A stretch of DNA of 64,000 bases, taken from Enterococcus raffinosus. GTDB taxonomy: Bacteria > Bacillota > Bacilli > Lactobacillales > Enterococcaceae. The notes under the pieces were generated by a model. The model saw nothing but the letters and a program-made list of their open reading frames with translations, was not told where the DNA came from and ran no database searches. The stretch spans positions 1 to 64,000 of the forward strand of contig NZ_JAHLOS010000017.1 in assembly GCF_018917525.1 (NCBI RefSeq), in the 5' to 3' direction. This document shows positions 31,659-40,318 of this stretch, one piece after another (the first letter of the stretch is position 1; every line of letters starts with the position of its first letter). A program made the position numbers and the translations under genes.

Positions 31659-32624
31659 ATGATTTTCTTTCAATCGATCCAAAGTGTTTTAAGCATCATT
31701 ATTATGATTGCATTAGGACATATATTGAAACGTCAAGGCTGGTTTGATGATAGTTTTGGCAAAAGTATTTCGTCATTGATTACGCGGGTGGCGTTGCCAG
31801 CGTCTATCTTTGTATCAGTATTAAAGAACTTAACTAAAGAAAGCTTGTTCCAACTATCCGGTAGTCTGATCTATCCTGTTGGAGCGGTCATTATTTCTTA
31901 CATCTTAGCCTATGCGCTAGTTAAAATTTTGAAGATTCAGCCAGGGCGCCGCGGGATATTCATGAATGCTGTGGTGAATGCCAATACGATCTTCATTGGG
32001 TTGCCTTTGAATATTGCCTTGTTCGGTGAAAAGGCATTGCCATATTTCTTGGTGTATTATGTGACGAATACCGTTTCAACTTGGGCCTTTGGGGTATTCT
32101 TGATCTCCAACGATGATCCAACCAAAGTCAAAGGTGAAAATAAAGCCAAATTGAACTGGAAGAAATTGTTACCCCCGCCTTTACTTGGCTTTATCGTAGC
32201 GATCGTCTTCCTATTAATAGGGATTCCTGTACCAAGCTTTATCAATGCAACGCTTGGCTATGTCGGCAGTATCGTTACTCCGCTGTCACTGCTTTACATC
32301 GGGATCGTTTTGTACGATGCTGGTTTGAAGAGTATCCGCTTTGATCGTGACACGGTGGTAGCATTACTGGGACGCTTCGTTTTAGCCCCTGCTGTATTAA
32401 TCGGTTTGATCGCTCTCGGCTCAAATGTTTTTGGCGCCAGTCTAGCACCATTGTTGAAGCAAACCTTGATCGTGCAATCTGCAACACCAATGTTGGCTGT
32501 CTTGCCAATCTTAGCGAATGAAGCACACGGTGATGTTAAATATGCAACAAATCTAGTGACAACTAGTACCGTATTATTTGTGATCGTTGTTCCGATCCTG
32601 ATGGAACTCGTTCAATTCATTTAA
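31659..32624 (+). CDS. mleP: Malate transporter, auxin efflux carrier (AEC) family
   Basis: 321 residues with about ten hydrophobic segments arranged as two halves. Conserved stretches include IMIALGHILKRQGWFDDSF, NAVVNANTIFIGLPLNIALF and IVQSATPMLAVLPILANEAH. MleP-type permeases import malate and export lactate. It is 99 bp downstream of mleS on the same strand and has a good ribosome binding site (AAGGAAG). It closes at the bidirectional terminator shared with the ABC-F gene. Confidence 0.87.
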   Translation: MIFFQSIQSVLSIIIMIALGHILKRQGWFDDSFGKSISSLITRVALPASIFVSVLKNLTKESLFQLSGSLIYPVGAVIISYILAYALVKILKIQPGRRGIFMNAVVNANTIFIGLPLNIALFGEKALPYFLVYYVTNTVSTWAFGVFLISNDDPTKVKGENKAKLNWKKLLPPPLLGFIVAIVFLLIGIPVPSFINATLGYVGSIVTPLSLLYIGIVLYDAGLKSIRFDRDTVVALLGRFVLAPAVLIGLIALGSNVFGASLAPLLKQTLIVQSATPMLAVLPILANEAHGDVKYATNLVTTSTVLFVIVVPILMELVQFI

Positions 32625-32639
32625 TTTGCTTCCTTAATA

Positions 32640-32674
32640 GAAAAAGCATCCGCGATTTCGCGAATGCTTTTTTT
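32640..32674. terminator. Bidirectional terminator between mleP and the ABC-F gene
   Basis: AAAAAGCAT(C)CGCG, loop ATTT, CGCG(A)ATGCTTTTT with A/T tracts on both sides and one internal mismatch. Confidence 0.85.
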
Positions 32675-34293
32675 TAATACAGGTGACTCAATTGTTTTTG
32701 TACTTCTGGATTTTCTAAGAATTCATCGTACGTTGTCTCTGCACGATCAACTACACCATTTTCGGAAATCGCAATAATGCGGTTCGCGATCGTTTGAATG
32801 AACTGATGGTCATGAGAGGCGAATAGAAGGGAACCTTTATACGCAATCAGACCTTCATTCAATGCTGAGATGGATTCTAAGTCTAGGTGATTGGTTGGAT
32901 CATCCAAAACTAAGACGTTTGATTTTGACAGCATCAATTTCGATAGCATGCAGCGAACCTTTTCACCACCAGATAAGACATTGACAGGCTTCATCACTTC
33001 ATCACCAGAAAACAGCATACGGCCTAGGAAGCTGCGCAAGAAGGTGTTATCGTCTTCTTCTTTGCTAGCGTATTGACGCAGCCAATCAAGGATCGGCATA
33101 TCACTGTCGAATTCCTTCGTCGTATCTTTAGGCAAGTAAGCCTGGCTGGTTGTTACACCCCAACGAACCGTCCCTGTATCGGGTTCTAAGTCCCCCATGA
33201 TCACTTTGAATAGCGTTGTTGTGACTAAGTCGTTTTCAGCGATGAAGGCGACCTTATCGTCACGATTCAAGGTGAAAGAGATATTATCTAAGATTTTTTT
33301 GCCATCGATTGTCACACTGACATTGTCGACTTGCAGCAAGTCATTCCCGATTTCCCGTTCTGGCTTGAACTGTACAAATGGGTAACGGCGTGAAGAAGGC
33401 TGGATATCGTCTAAGGTGATCTTATCCAACATTTTCTTACGAGAAGTCGCTTGTTTTGATTTCGATGCGTTGGCACTGAAACGAGCAATAAATTCTTGCA
33501 ATTCTTTGATTTGTTCTTCTTTTTTCGCATTTTGTTGAGATTGTAATTTTGCGGCTAACTGGCTGGATTCTAGCCAGAAGTCATAGTTTCCGACATACAA
33601 TTTAATCTTCCCGAAATCTAGGTCGGCCATATGAGTACACACTTTGTTCAAGAAGTGGCGGTCATGGGATACGACGATCACGGTATTATCAAAATTAATT
33701 AGAAATTCTTCTAACCAGTTGATTGATTGGATATCTAAGCCATTCGTTGGCTCATCTAGTAAAAGAACATCGGGTTTGCCGAAAAGTGATTGAGCTAATA
33801 GGACTTTGATTTTTTGTCCAGCCGTTAATTCGCTCATTTTTTGCTGATGCAATTCTTCTGGAATGTTCAGTCCTTGTAAGAGGACCGCGGCTTCAGGTTC
33901 GGCTTCCCAGCCATCTAGCTCAGCGAATTCGCCTTCAAGTTCTGCTGCACGAATACCGTCTTCGTCAGAAAAATCTTCCTTCATATAAACGGCGTCTTTT
34001 TCCTGCATGACTTGGTATAAACGTTCATGACCCATAATAACTGTTTCAAGAACCGTATATTCTTCAAAATCAAAATGGTTCTGTTTTAATACAGCCATCC
34101 GTTCGTTCGGACCTAAAGTAACAGAGCCAGTAGAAGGCTGGATATCGCCTGCTAAAATCTTCAGAAAGGTTGATTTGCCGGCACCATTCGCGCCGATCAA
34201 TCCGTAACAATTGCCGGGAGTGAATTTAATATTTACGTCATCAAAAAGTTTACGATCAGGAAACTGTAAACTAACGTCACTTACTGTAATCAA
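32674..34293 (-). CDS. ABC-F family ATPase (YkpA/YbiT-like)
   Basis: 539 residues from TTG at 34293. GAGG lies 7 bases upstream and MITVSDVSLQFPDRKLFDDV matches the start of Bacillus YkpA; the longer in-frame extension has no such site. There are two ABC modules: Walker A GLIGANGAGKST (about 36-47) with LTAGQKIKVLLAQ and LLLDEPTNGLD, and a second module with LSGGEKVRCMLSKLML and LVLDDPTNHLD. A linker lies between and there are no membrane segments. ABC-F proteins act on the ribosome. The second Walker A is degenerate (AFIAENDLVTTTLFKVI), as in the YkpA group. It is not a clear antibiotic-resistance type. Confidence 0.88.
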   Translation of the reverse strand: MITVSDVSLQFPDRKLFDDVNIKFTPGNCYGLIGANGAGKSTFLKILAGDIQPSTGSVTLGPNERMAVLKQNHFDFEEYTVLETVIMGHERLYQVMQEKDAVYMKEDFSDEDGIRAAELEGEFAELDGWEAEPEAAVLLQGLNIPEELHQQKMSELTAGQKIKVLLAQSLFGKPDVLLLDEPTNGLDIQSINWLEEFLINFDNTVIVVSHDRHFLNKVCTHMADLDFGKIKLYVGNYDFWLESSQLAAKLQSQQNAKKEEQIKELQEFIARFSANASKSKQATSRKKMLDKITLDDIQPSSRRYPFVQFKPEREIGNDLLQVDNVSVTIDGKKILDNISFTLNRDDKVAFIAENDLVTTTLFKVIMGDLEPDTGTVRWGVTTSQAYLPKDTTKEFDSDMPILDWLRQYASKEEDDNTFLRSFLGRMLFSGDEVMKPVNVLSGGEKVRCMLSKLMLSKSNVLVLDDPTNHLDLESISALNEGLIAYKGSLLFASHDHQFIQTIANRIIAISENGVVDRAETTYDEFLENPEVQKQLSHLY

Positions 34294-34432
34294 TGCTTTT
34301 CCTCGCTTTATCAGTATTGGCGCAAGGCCTCTTTGCATTATATCGGGGAACATCTGAAGTTTCAAGTCAACCGTTAAGAATTTACTTGGGATTTAAAATA
34401 GGATAGACTTGGCTGTGAAGGGATGTGTCAGT

Positions 34433-34810
34433 ATGATCGGGATCATTATCGCGACCCACGACCATTTAGCGGACAGCCTGTTACAAACGGCTGAATCTAT
34501 TTTGGGCGAACAGAGCTGTGTGGAAACATTAAATATTGAACCAGGAGCAACAGGACTACAAGAAAAAATTGAAGACTACGCTGACGATTTATTGACGAAA
34601 GTTGATGAGCTCGTTTGGCTGGTAGATATGTTTGGGGGAACGCCATTTCGCTATGCCAGCTATTGTGTGATGGATGATTCGCGCCAGTCCTTAGTGACGG
34701 GAGTCAATTTGCCAATGGTTCTGCAGGCTTTGGTAAACCGAGAGTTGTCCGCAGCGGAATTGACGAAGCAATTAGAAATAGAAGCGAAACAAACGATTCG
34801 CAGAATGTAA
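34433..34810 (+). CDS. Stand-alone PTS EIIA component, mannose/fructose family
   Basis: 125 residues from ATG at 34433 (AAGGGA 9 bases upstream). It begins MIGIIIATHDHLADSLLQTA; the His at residue 9 is the expected phosphorylation site, and DMFGGTPF is the family's DxFGGTP motif. No EIIB, EIIC or EIID lies nearby, so it may serve a distant mannose-class transporter or act as a phosphorylation-dependent regulator. It is flanked by the divergent ABC-F gene and the convergent pyruvate oxidase gene. Confidence 0.85.
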   Translation: MIGIIIATHDHLADSLLQTAESILGEQSCVETLNIEPGATGLQEKIEDYADDLLTKVDELVWLVDMFGGTPFRYASYCVMDDSRQSLVTGVNLPMVLQALVNRELSAAELTKQLEIEAKQTIRRM

Positions 34811-34848
34811 AAAAGGTAGTGCCAAAAATTTTTGGCACTACCTTTTTT
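34808..34848. terminator. Bidirectional terminator between the EIIA gene and pyruvate oxidase
   Basis: GGTAGTGCCAAAAA and TTTTTGGCACTACC form an exact 14-bp palindrome with A- and T-tracts outside. Confidence 0.9.
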
Positions 34849-34849
34849 A

Positions 34850-36580
34850 CTATTTTAAGAGTTCACGCAGTGTTGGCATATCATGAACTTGATATTTTTC
34901 TTTAAAGGCATTGATTTGTTCGGCTGAGAATTTTTCTGGTTCTAATTCTAGAGCTTCCACAGGTAGTGGACGTTCGTCTTTGATTTTAACATCGATCACG
35001 ACGGGACGTTTGCAGGCTTTTGCCGCAGTGAAGGCAGGCTCTAATTGACTATATTCAGTAATCGTGAAGCCATCAGCACCAAGCGCTTCTCCAACTTTAC
35101 CGAAGTCAGCGCCTTCTAAAAAGACTCCGAATTTTTGTTGTTCTGTATCTTCTTGTTCGGCTTCGATGAAACCAAAGGCATCATTTGAAAAGACCACGTT
35201 AATAATTGGCAAATTGTATTTTACTTGTGTAATGATGTCTTGCATTTGCATAGCAAAGCCGCCGTCGCCGCTGAAGGTAAAGACTTGTTTGTCTGGATAA
35301 GTCAATTGTGCAGCGATTCCGCCTGGAACACCATTGCCCATCGTAGCAAACCAACCAGAAGTCGTGAATTGTTGTTCCCCATTCATTTCTAAATGACGGA
35401 TCGCATTCAAGGTAACATTCCCAACGTCAGCAACATAAACGGCATCCTGTTCAGCAATGCGATTGATTTCTTTAAAAACGGGTTCTGCCCGTAACGGTGT
35501 TGATTCATCATTATAGAAGCTCTTGCGCCAAGCGTGCCAATTGCGGATATTTTCTTGGTTGGCTTTCAACCAGGCATCAGCAGGGCGGGGTGTTCCAAGT
35601 TCGACCCAACGACGAAGAGCTGTTGCACCATCACCTAATACTGATTGGTCAACATTGTGGCGGCGCCCAAATTTTGAGGCGTCGATATCGACTTGGATAA
35701 ATTTCGCAGCTGGATTGAAGAAATATCGGCCAAATGGGAAATCACTGCCGACAAAGACGATCAAGTCAGCATCAGCCAACGCTTCATTTGCCGGTTTAGT
35801 TGCCACACGAGCAGCAAAACCTAAGAAGTTTTCATATAAATCAGGAATAATCCCTTTAGCTAAAACAGCAGCTGCAACGGGCATTGAGAAATGCTCAGAG
35901 AAGGCTTTGATCGCATCAAAGCCGCCGCGAACGCCTTGCCCGATGTAAAGCACCGGTTGTTTCGCTGCTTCGATTAACGGTAGTGCGGCCTTCAAATCTG
36001 CTTCATCAGGTAAAACAACGCCTGTTTTATGATTTTTTGCCGTCGCGATTTCTGTTTCTTCGATTTCTGCAAAGCCAAAATCAACGGGAATCGTAACTAC
36101 TGCAACACCTTTTTGCTGATACGCAGCTTTGATTGCTTCGTCGATCACGTGAGGTAAGCTTTCTGGTGTCATCACTGTCCGGTTATAGACACTGACATCC
36201 GCAAACATTGGATTCTCATTTAATTCTTGGAATGAATTGTAATTCATGGCAGTAGAGGCAACTTGCCCTAATAAAGCCAAGACTGGAACATGATCCATTT
36301 GAGCGTCGTAAAGTCCGTTGATTAAGTGACTAGCACCAGGGCCAGCTGAACCAAAGACTGCACCTACTTTACCAGTTAGTTTTGCATCGGCCGCAGCGGC
36401 TAAAGCGCCAGCTTCTTCATGACGGACCTGAATATATTTTACCGCCTCGCGTTCATGATACAATGCATCCATGGTTGAGTTGAATGAACCGCCGGGAATC
36501 CCGTAGATATGGTCGATTCCCCAAGCTTCTAAAACATTGACCATTGCTACGCCTGCATTAATTTTTGTCATCTTCTTCAC
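34850..36580 (-). CDS. spxB: Pyruvate oxidase (thiamine-diphosphate and FAD dependent)
   Basis: 576 residues. The N-terminal TPP-PYR domain contains IYGIPGGSFNSTMDAL and RHEEAGALAAAADAKLTG, a central FAD domain follows, and the C-terminal TPP-binding motif is GDGGFAMQMQDIITQ to NVVFSN. It turns pyruvate, phosphate and O2 into acetyl phosphate, CO2 and H2O2. The symbol is by family; pox is also used. It is monocistronic on the minus strand with its own promoter and terminator. Confidence 0.9.
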   Translation of the reverse strand: MKKMTKINAGVAMVNVLEAWGIDHIYGIPGGSFNSTMDALYHEREAVKYIQVRHEEAGALAAAADAKLTGKVGAVFGSAGPGASHLINGLYDAQMDHVPVLALLGQVASTAMNYNSFQELNENPMFADVSVYNRTVMTPESLPHVIDEAIKAAYQQKGVAVVTIPVDFGFAEIEETEIATAKNHKTGVVLPDEADLKAALPLIEAAKQPVLYIGQGVRGGFDAIKAFSEHFSMPVAAAVLAKGIIPDLYENFLGFAARVATKPANEALADADLIVFVGSDFPFGRYFFNPAAKFIQVDIDASKFGRRHNVDQSVLGDGATALRRWVELGTPRPADAWLKANQENIRNWHAWRKSFYNDESTPLRAEPVFKEINRIAEQDAVYVADVGNVTLNAIRHLEMNGEQQFTTSGWFATMGNGVPGGIAAQLTYPDKQVFTFSGDGGFAMQMQDIITQVKYNLPIINVVFSNDAFGFIEAEQEDTEQQKFGVFLEGADFGKVGEALGADGFTITEYSQLEPAFTAAKACKRPVVIDVKIKDERPLPVEALELEPEKFSAEQINAFKEKYQVHDMPTLRELLK

Positions 36581-36612
36581 TCACTTTCATTTTGTAAGTT
36601 TCCTACCTAAAA

Positions 36613-36641
36613 AGTATAACGCGTCTAAAAAAAACCAGCAA
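36613..36641 (-). promoter_or_regulatory. Promoter of pyruvate oxidase gene
   Basis: On the minus strand TTGCTG (36636-36641) and TATACT (36613-36618) are separated by 17 bases; the spacer contains eight consecutive T. It lies 33 bases upstream of the start codon. Confidence 0.7.
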
Positions 36642-36857
36642 AGAAAGTGTCTCACAAGAAGTTTACAGGTATGCCTAAAATATGATAAGGTGTATACGAA
36701 TAAACGTTTTCAGGATACCAGTCTATGTTTTGTCGGTTTCATTAAGTTAGTTTAATAGTTGAATGAAATCGGATGCAAGAAAAAAATTTTTAATGGATCA
36801 GCAAATGGGCGATCCATAAGAAAGATAACTACCAGAATAACTAGTATGGAGGTTTGT

Positions 36858-37676
36858 ATGATTGAATGGTTATTAGGCCTAGCAGCCTGGCAACAAGCAT
36901 TAGTAGGAACGCTATTTACTTGGGGAATGACTGCTTTGGGAGCTGCATTGGTCTTTTTCTTTAAAAATATCAACCGCAACGTACTGAATTTGATGTTGGG
37001 TTTTGCCTCTGGTGTGATGATCGCGGCGAGTTTTTGGTCATTGTTAGATCCGGCGATTGCTGCAGCTGAGGAGAATGGATCGATTCCTTGGTTAGTGGTT
37101 AGTATTGGTTTTGGTCTTGGCGGACTGTTTCTTTATATAGCAGATAAGACAATTCCTCATATGCATTTTGGACCCAATAAGGAAAAAGAAGGATTTCCCA
37201 GCCATTTAAAACGGACGATTTTGTTGGTGTTTTCTATTACGCTGCATAATATTCCGGAAGGCTTGGCAGTCGGCGTTGCTTTTGGTGCAGCCAGTGAAGC
37301 AGCAAATCCTACTGCCGCAGTTTTGGCCGCAATTTCGGTATCCTTAGGGATCGGAATTCAAAATTTTCCAGAAGGTGCGGCGGTCTCAATTCCGTTACGT
37401 CAAGAAGGGCTGAGTCGGACGAAATCCTTTATTTATGGACAAGCATCAGGACTTGTCGAACCGATCGCAGCGGTAATCGGAGCGCTATTGGTAACAAGTG
37501 TCCAACCGTTGCTGCCATACGCTCTTTCTTTTGCGGCTGGGGCGATGATCTACGTTGTAGTGGAGGAATTAATCCCGGAAGCTCAGGCGACAACAGACAG
37601 CAAACATCATTTTGGTGTTTTTGGTGCGATGCTGGGGTTTATTATTATGATGATTTTGGATGTTGCGTTGGGGTAA
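36858..37676 (+). CDS. ZIP family divalent metal transporter
   Basis: 272 residues from ATG at 36858, with GGAGG 5 bases upstream; longer in-frame starts lack a ribosome binding site. Eight hydrophobic segments are visible. The paired metal-binding helices read HNIPEGLAVGVAFGA and QNFPEGAAVSIPLRQEG, the ZIP/ZupT/GufA signature, and a His-containing loop (PHMHFGPNKEKEG) precedes the first. It likely imports zinc or a related divalent metal; specificity cannot be told. It ends at a strong bidirectional terminator. Confidence 0.88.
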   Translation: MIEWLLGLAAWQQALVGTLFTWGMTALGAALVFFFKNINRNVLNLMLGFASGVMIAASFWSLLDPAIAAAEENGSIPWLVVSIGFGLGGLFLYIADKTIPHMHFGPNKEKEGFPSHLKRTILLVFSITLHNIPEGLAVGVAFGAASEAANPTAAVLAAISVSLGIGIQNFPEGAAVSIPLRQEGLSRTKSFIYGQASGLVEPIAAVIGALLVTSVQPLLPYALSFAAGAMIYVVVEELIPEAQATTDSKHHFGVFGAMLGFIIMMILDVALG

Positions 37677-37680
37677 ATCA

Positions 37681-37719
37681 AAAAAATGACGAAAGCTCAA
37701 TCAGCTTTCGTCATTTTTT
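37681..37719. terminator. Bidirectional terminator after the ZIP gene
   Basis: ATGACGAAAGCT, loop CAATC, AGCTTTCGTCAT with flanking A- and T-tracts; also serves the convergent small membrane protein gene. Confidence 0.88.
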
Positions 37720-37722
37720 ATT

Positions 37723-37917
37723 TTAATAGGTCCGTCCACGACGTTTGGTCAACCAGTTGACCAAGAAGTAAGCAATGGCTAACGGAATAGCAATTCTAAA
37801 GAATAATCCGATCAGGCCTGAAATAAGCGGACCAACAATACTTAAAATCAAACTAGCAACTAAGAAAAAGCCGACAACAGCTAAAATTCGTACAACCATA
37901 GGGTAATCTTTCATCAT
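37723..37917 (-). CDS. Small membrane protein, unrecognised
   Basis: 64 residues. After a short polar start (MMKDYPMVVR) there are two hydrophobic segments, about 10-30 and 33-56, separated by a Gly/Pro turn, and a basic end NWLTKRRGRTY. AAGGAA lies 6 bases before the first ATG. It is monocistronic and convergent with the ZIP gene. The domain is not recognised; coding is supported by the ribosome binding site, membrane topology and adjacent terminator. Confidence 0.7.
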   Translation of the reverse strand: MMKDYPMVVRILAVVGFFLVASLILSIVGPLISGLIGLFFRIAIPLAIAYFLVNWLTKRRGRTY

Positions 37918-38081
37918 TTTAAATTCCTTCTTTCCATTTGTTTTAACTTAAACCTAGTTTAGCAAACAATTTTCTCACTTACGTCCAACTTAAGACGTAT
38001 TTATTGGCAAATCAATCGATTTTTTTGTTTAATAGGAGGAGAAACTATAGTTTAGTAAGTAACGAATGGAGTTAAGAGAAA

Positions 38082-38654
38082 ATGCCAAAGTCACGAATTG
38101 AAGCTTTTACAGATGCGGTCATCGCCATTATCATGACCTTGTTAGTGTTAGAATTACATGAGCCGAATGGTTCTACGTGGTCCGCCTTTTTACATATGGA
38201 GCATAAATTTATCGTCTATTTAATCAGTTTTGTCAGCTTAGCAATTTACTGGAACAACCACCATCATCTTTTTCAGCTAGTTCGAAAAGTAGATGGCTGG
38301 GTATTATGGGCCAATAATTTTTTGATTTTGATGATGACACTTTTTCCCTATGTCACTGCTTGGGTCGGCGACTATCCTTTTTCTTGGGCGCCGCAAGCAT
38401 TGTACGGGTTAGTAACATTAGGAACAGATTTTGCCTACTATTTGTTGATTCGAGCATTAGTTCGCGCAAACGGAAAAGATTCTAAAATTGGGCAATTATT
38501 TAGGCACTACCCCAAATTATACCTATCTATTGGCTTGGCAATCGTAGCTTTAATCTTAGGAAAATTAATTGCTCCAATTGCTGTATTAGTTGTTAATGTC
38601 TTAATTTTATTGATGTGGTTTATTCCAGAGAAGTCTATTGAGAGAACCTTGTAA
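38082..38654 (+). CDS. TMEM175/DUF1211 family membrane protein (potassium-channel-like)
   Basis: 190 residues with about six hydrophobic segments. The first helix has RIEAFTDAVIAIIMTLLVLE, a variant of the family's R-xx-FSD-xx-AI filter motif with Thr in place of Ser, and SLAIYWNNHHHLFQLVR follows, as in DUF1211. Bacterial TMEM175 proteins form tetrameric K+ channels; the activity of this one is inferred. It is monocistronic, with a weak hairpin and T-run (38656-38682) behind it. Confidence 0.8.
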   Translation: MPKSRIEAFTDAVIAIIMTLLVLELHEPNGSTWSAFLHMEHKFIVYLISFVSLAIYWNNHHHLFQLVRKVDGWVLWANNFLILMMTLFPYVTAWVGDYPFSWAPQALYGLVTLGTDFAYYLLIRALVRANGKDSKIGQLFRHYPKLYLSIGLAIVALILGKLIAPIAVLVVNVLILLMWFIPEKSIERTL

Positions 38655-38744
38655 AAGTGCAGCCAAGTGTTGCGCTTTTTTTGTTACAATCTCTTAACTA
38701 CAACGGAAAATAGTTATCGAACAGGCTCAATCAGAATGATTTTC

Positions 38745-38763
38745 GGGCATATTTGGGCATATT
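38745..38763. repeat. Short tandem repeat GGGCATATT x2
   Basis: GGGCATATT at 38745-38753 and again at 38755-38763, in the gap before the convergent minus-strand gene. It could be a small operator or chance. Confidence 0.35.
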
Positions 38764-38807
38764 AAAGAAGCTTCCGTTCCATAGGCTACCGAAATAATTC
38801 CCTACGA

Positions 38808-39857
38808 TCATTTCTGCTTCTTATTTTTCTTGTTTTTCCCCTTTTTCTTCTTTTGATTTCCTCTAGGTTTCTTCTTCCCACTTTTTCCTGAAGCTTTAGC
38901 AGCCCTCATGTCTAGTTCTTTCTTTTTCCGACCTTCCTTGATTTGTTCTTTGGTTTTTCCATAGCGTAAGTAGTTGATATCCAGTTCATGCGAATTCTCG
39001 GCGGATTCAATGGCGGAAGCAGATTCCAGACCAGACAGCTCCAGCTCCGTTGGCGTTTTTTCTCCCGGCAGTGGATATTTTGCTTCTACTTTTGCAGCGA
39101 CTTCATCATAATAAGGCGGTTTAGACGTAGCCGTGGACACAGCTGCAGGTTGCTTTTGCGGCTTTTTATTTTCAATCGAAGCTCTAGGTGTCGTTTGCTC
39201 TTCCATCGTCTCGGTTGGAACAACTTCTTCTTGAACCTCTTTATGCTGGGCATCGATCCGGCCTTCATGGCTAGAAAAATTCAAATATACAGCAAAGCGA
39301 CGAGCAGAGTCGGTCTGAAAAACCGTTAAGCTCGTTAAGAGTTTTAAGACGTTAGCGGTTTCATTTTCTAAGTGTTCAGAGACTCGTTTTGTATTACGCA
39401 GTGTCCATGTATGTTTTTTTCCATTTGAGTCCTTGAAGCTCGATATCAACGTGTACTGGTATTCAGAAGGTTCCGGCTGTTCACGGTTCTTTTTCTCCAA
39501 GTAGGTTTTATAGAAACTCGTTTCCTTAGTAAATTCTTGGTATTCGCTTTCATTTTTAAATAGACGATTCACGACTTTTTGCCATTCATCCGTTGAAAAG
39601 AACGACTCAAAGAAGACACAGTGCTTCCGCAACGTATCATTCGGTGTTGTGGTAAGAAAAATCTGATGGATAAGCCCTGTCAATGGCTCTAGTGAATAAT
39701 CACTCGCGCATAAAGCATATCGCAAAAGAATCGCAACCAAATACTCAACGACTTGCGCGGCATTCTTGGTTTGTTCAAAATACTTCGCTACCCGTTTCAT
39801 AAGATTTGTATTCTTCATACCAAAAATCTGCCTTTGTCCAAGCTTCACTGTATCCAT
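38808..39857 (-). CDS. Unrecognised protein with a lysine-rich C-terminal tail
   Basis: 349 residues from ATG at 39857, which has GGAGG 9 bases upstream; the ATG at 39866 directly abuts that site. Residues 1-190 look globular (MDTVKLGQRQIFGMKN at the start, then helices with ILLRYALCASDYSLEPLTGL and a TWTLRNTKRVSEHLENE stretch). Residues ~200-280 are Glu/Pro/Thr-rich and probably disordered. The last ~65 are very basic and end KNKKNKKQK, suggesting nucleic acid or ribosome binding. There are no membrane segments and no recognised domain. It stands alone against the leading-strand direction. Confidence 0.75.
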   Translation of the reverse strand: MDTVKLGQRQIFGMKNTNLMKRVAKYFEQTKNAAQVVEYLVAILLRYALCASDYSLEPLTGLIHQIFLTTTPNDTLRKHCVFFESFFSTDEWQKVVNRLFKNESEYQEFTKETSFYKTYLEKKNREQPEPSEYQYTLISSFKDSNGKKHTWTLRNTKRVSEHLENETANVLKLLTSLTVFQTDSARRFAVYLNFSSHEGRIDAQHKEVQEEVVPTETMEEQTTPRASIENKKPQKQPAAVSTATSKPPYYDEVAAKVEAKYPLPGEKTPTELELSGLESASAIESAENSHELDINYLRYGKTKEQIKEGRKKKELDMRAAKASGKSGKKKPRGNQKKKKGKNKKNKKQK

Positions 39858-39866
39858 CAATGTCAT

Positions 39867-40318
39867 CCTCCAATTGTCTATTTTTATTCATTATCAAGTA
39901 ATACTTTTCACAAAAATGATAATATTAGATAACGGAAAAGTAAATAGGTTTTGCAAATACCTTTTTCTATTAAAAAAAATTAACCTTTTGAATAATAAGG
40001 TTTTTGGTGTTTTTTTGATAGATAGTCAATTGAAATAATCGAGTTTTAAATAACTTAACGAAAAATAGGATTTACCATAGGAGCATTAAAGAGATTTGTT
40101 TAATACTTTTAAATCTACAGCGTTATTAAATTTTCGTTGATTGTTACATTTTTTTTTGAAAAAAATTGTGTTTAAGACTAAATATTAATTTTTTGACTGA
40201 AGCAAGAGTAAATGAAAGTTTAGGTAATCTCAATTTAGCTGGCCTTTTTCCTATAATAGCTACACTCAGTCATTTAACTATGGTAGAGTTTAAACAAACG
40301 TTTTAATGGAGGGGACCA
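39867..40318. other. AT-rich intergenic region upstream of the HAD gene
   Basis: About 450 bp without a credible gene; an open frame at 39766-40038 overlaps the end of the neighbouring gene antisense and has no ribosome binding site. A -10-like TATAAT at 40252-40257 with a poor -35 is the best promoter candidate for the HAD gene. Nothing else is distinct. Confidence 0.55.

Noticed and set aside
32674-34293. ABC-F protein as an antibiotic resistance determinant
   Set aside because: Its start and motifs resemble the housekeeping YkpA/YbiT type; there is no regulatory leader or long inter-domain arm typical of resistance ABC-F proteins.
39766-40038. 90-codon open frame on the plus strand
   Set aside because: Overlaps the 5' end of the minus-strand gene antisense, lacks a ribosome binding site and is AT-driven low complexity.
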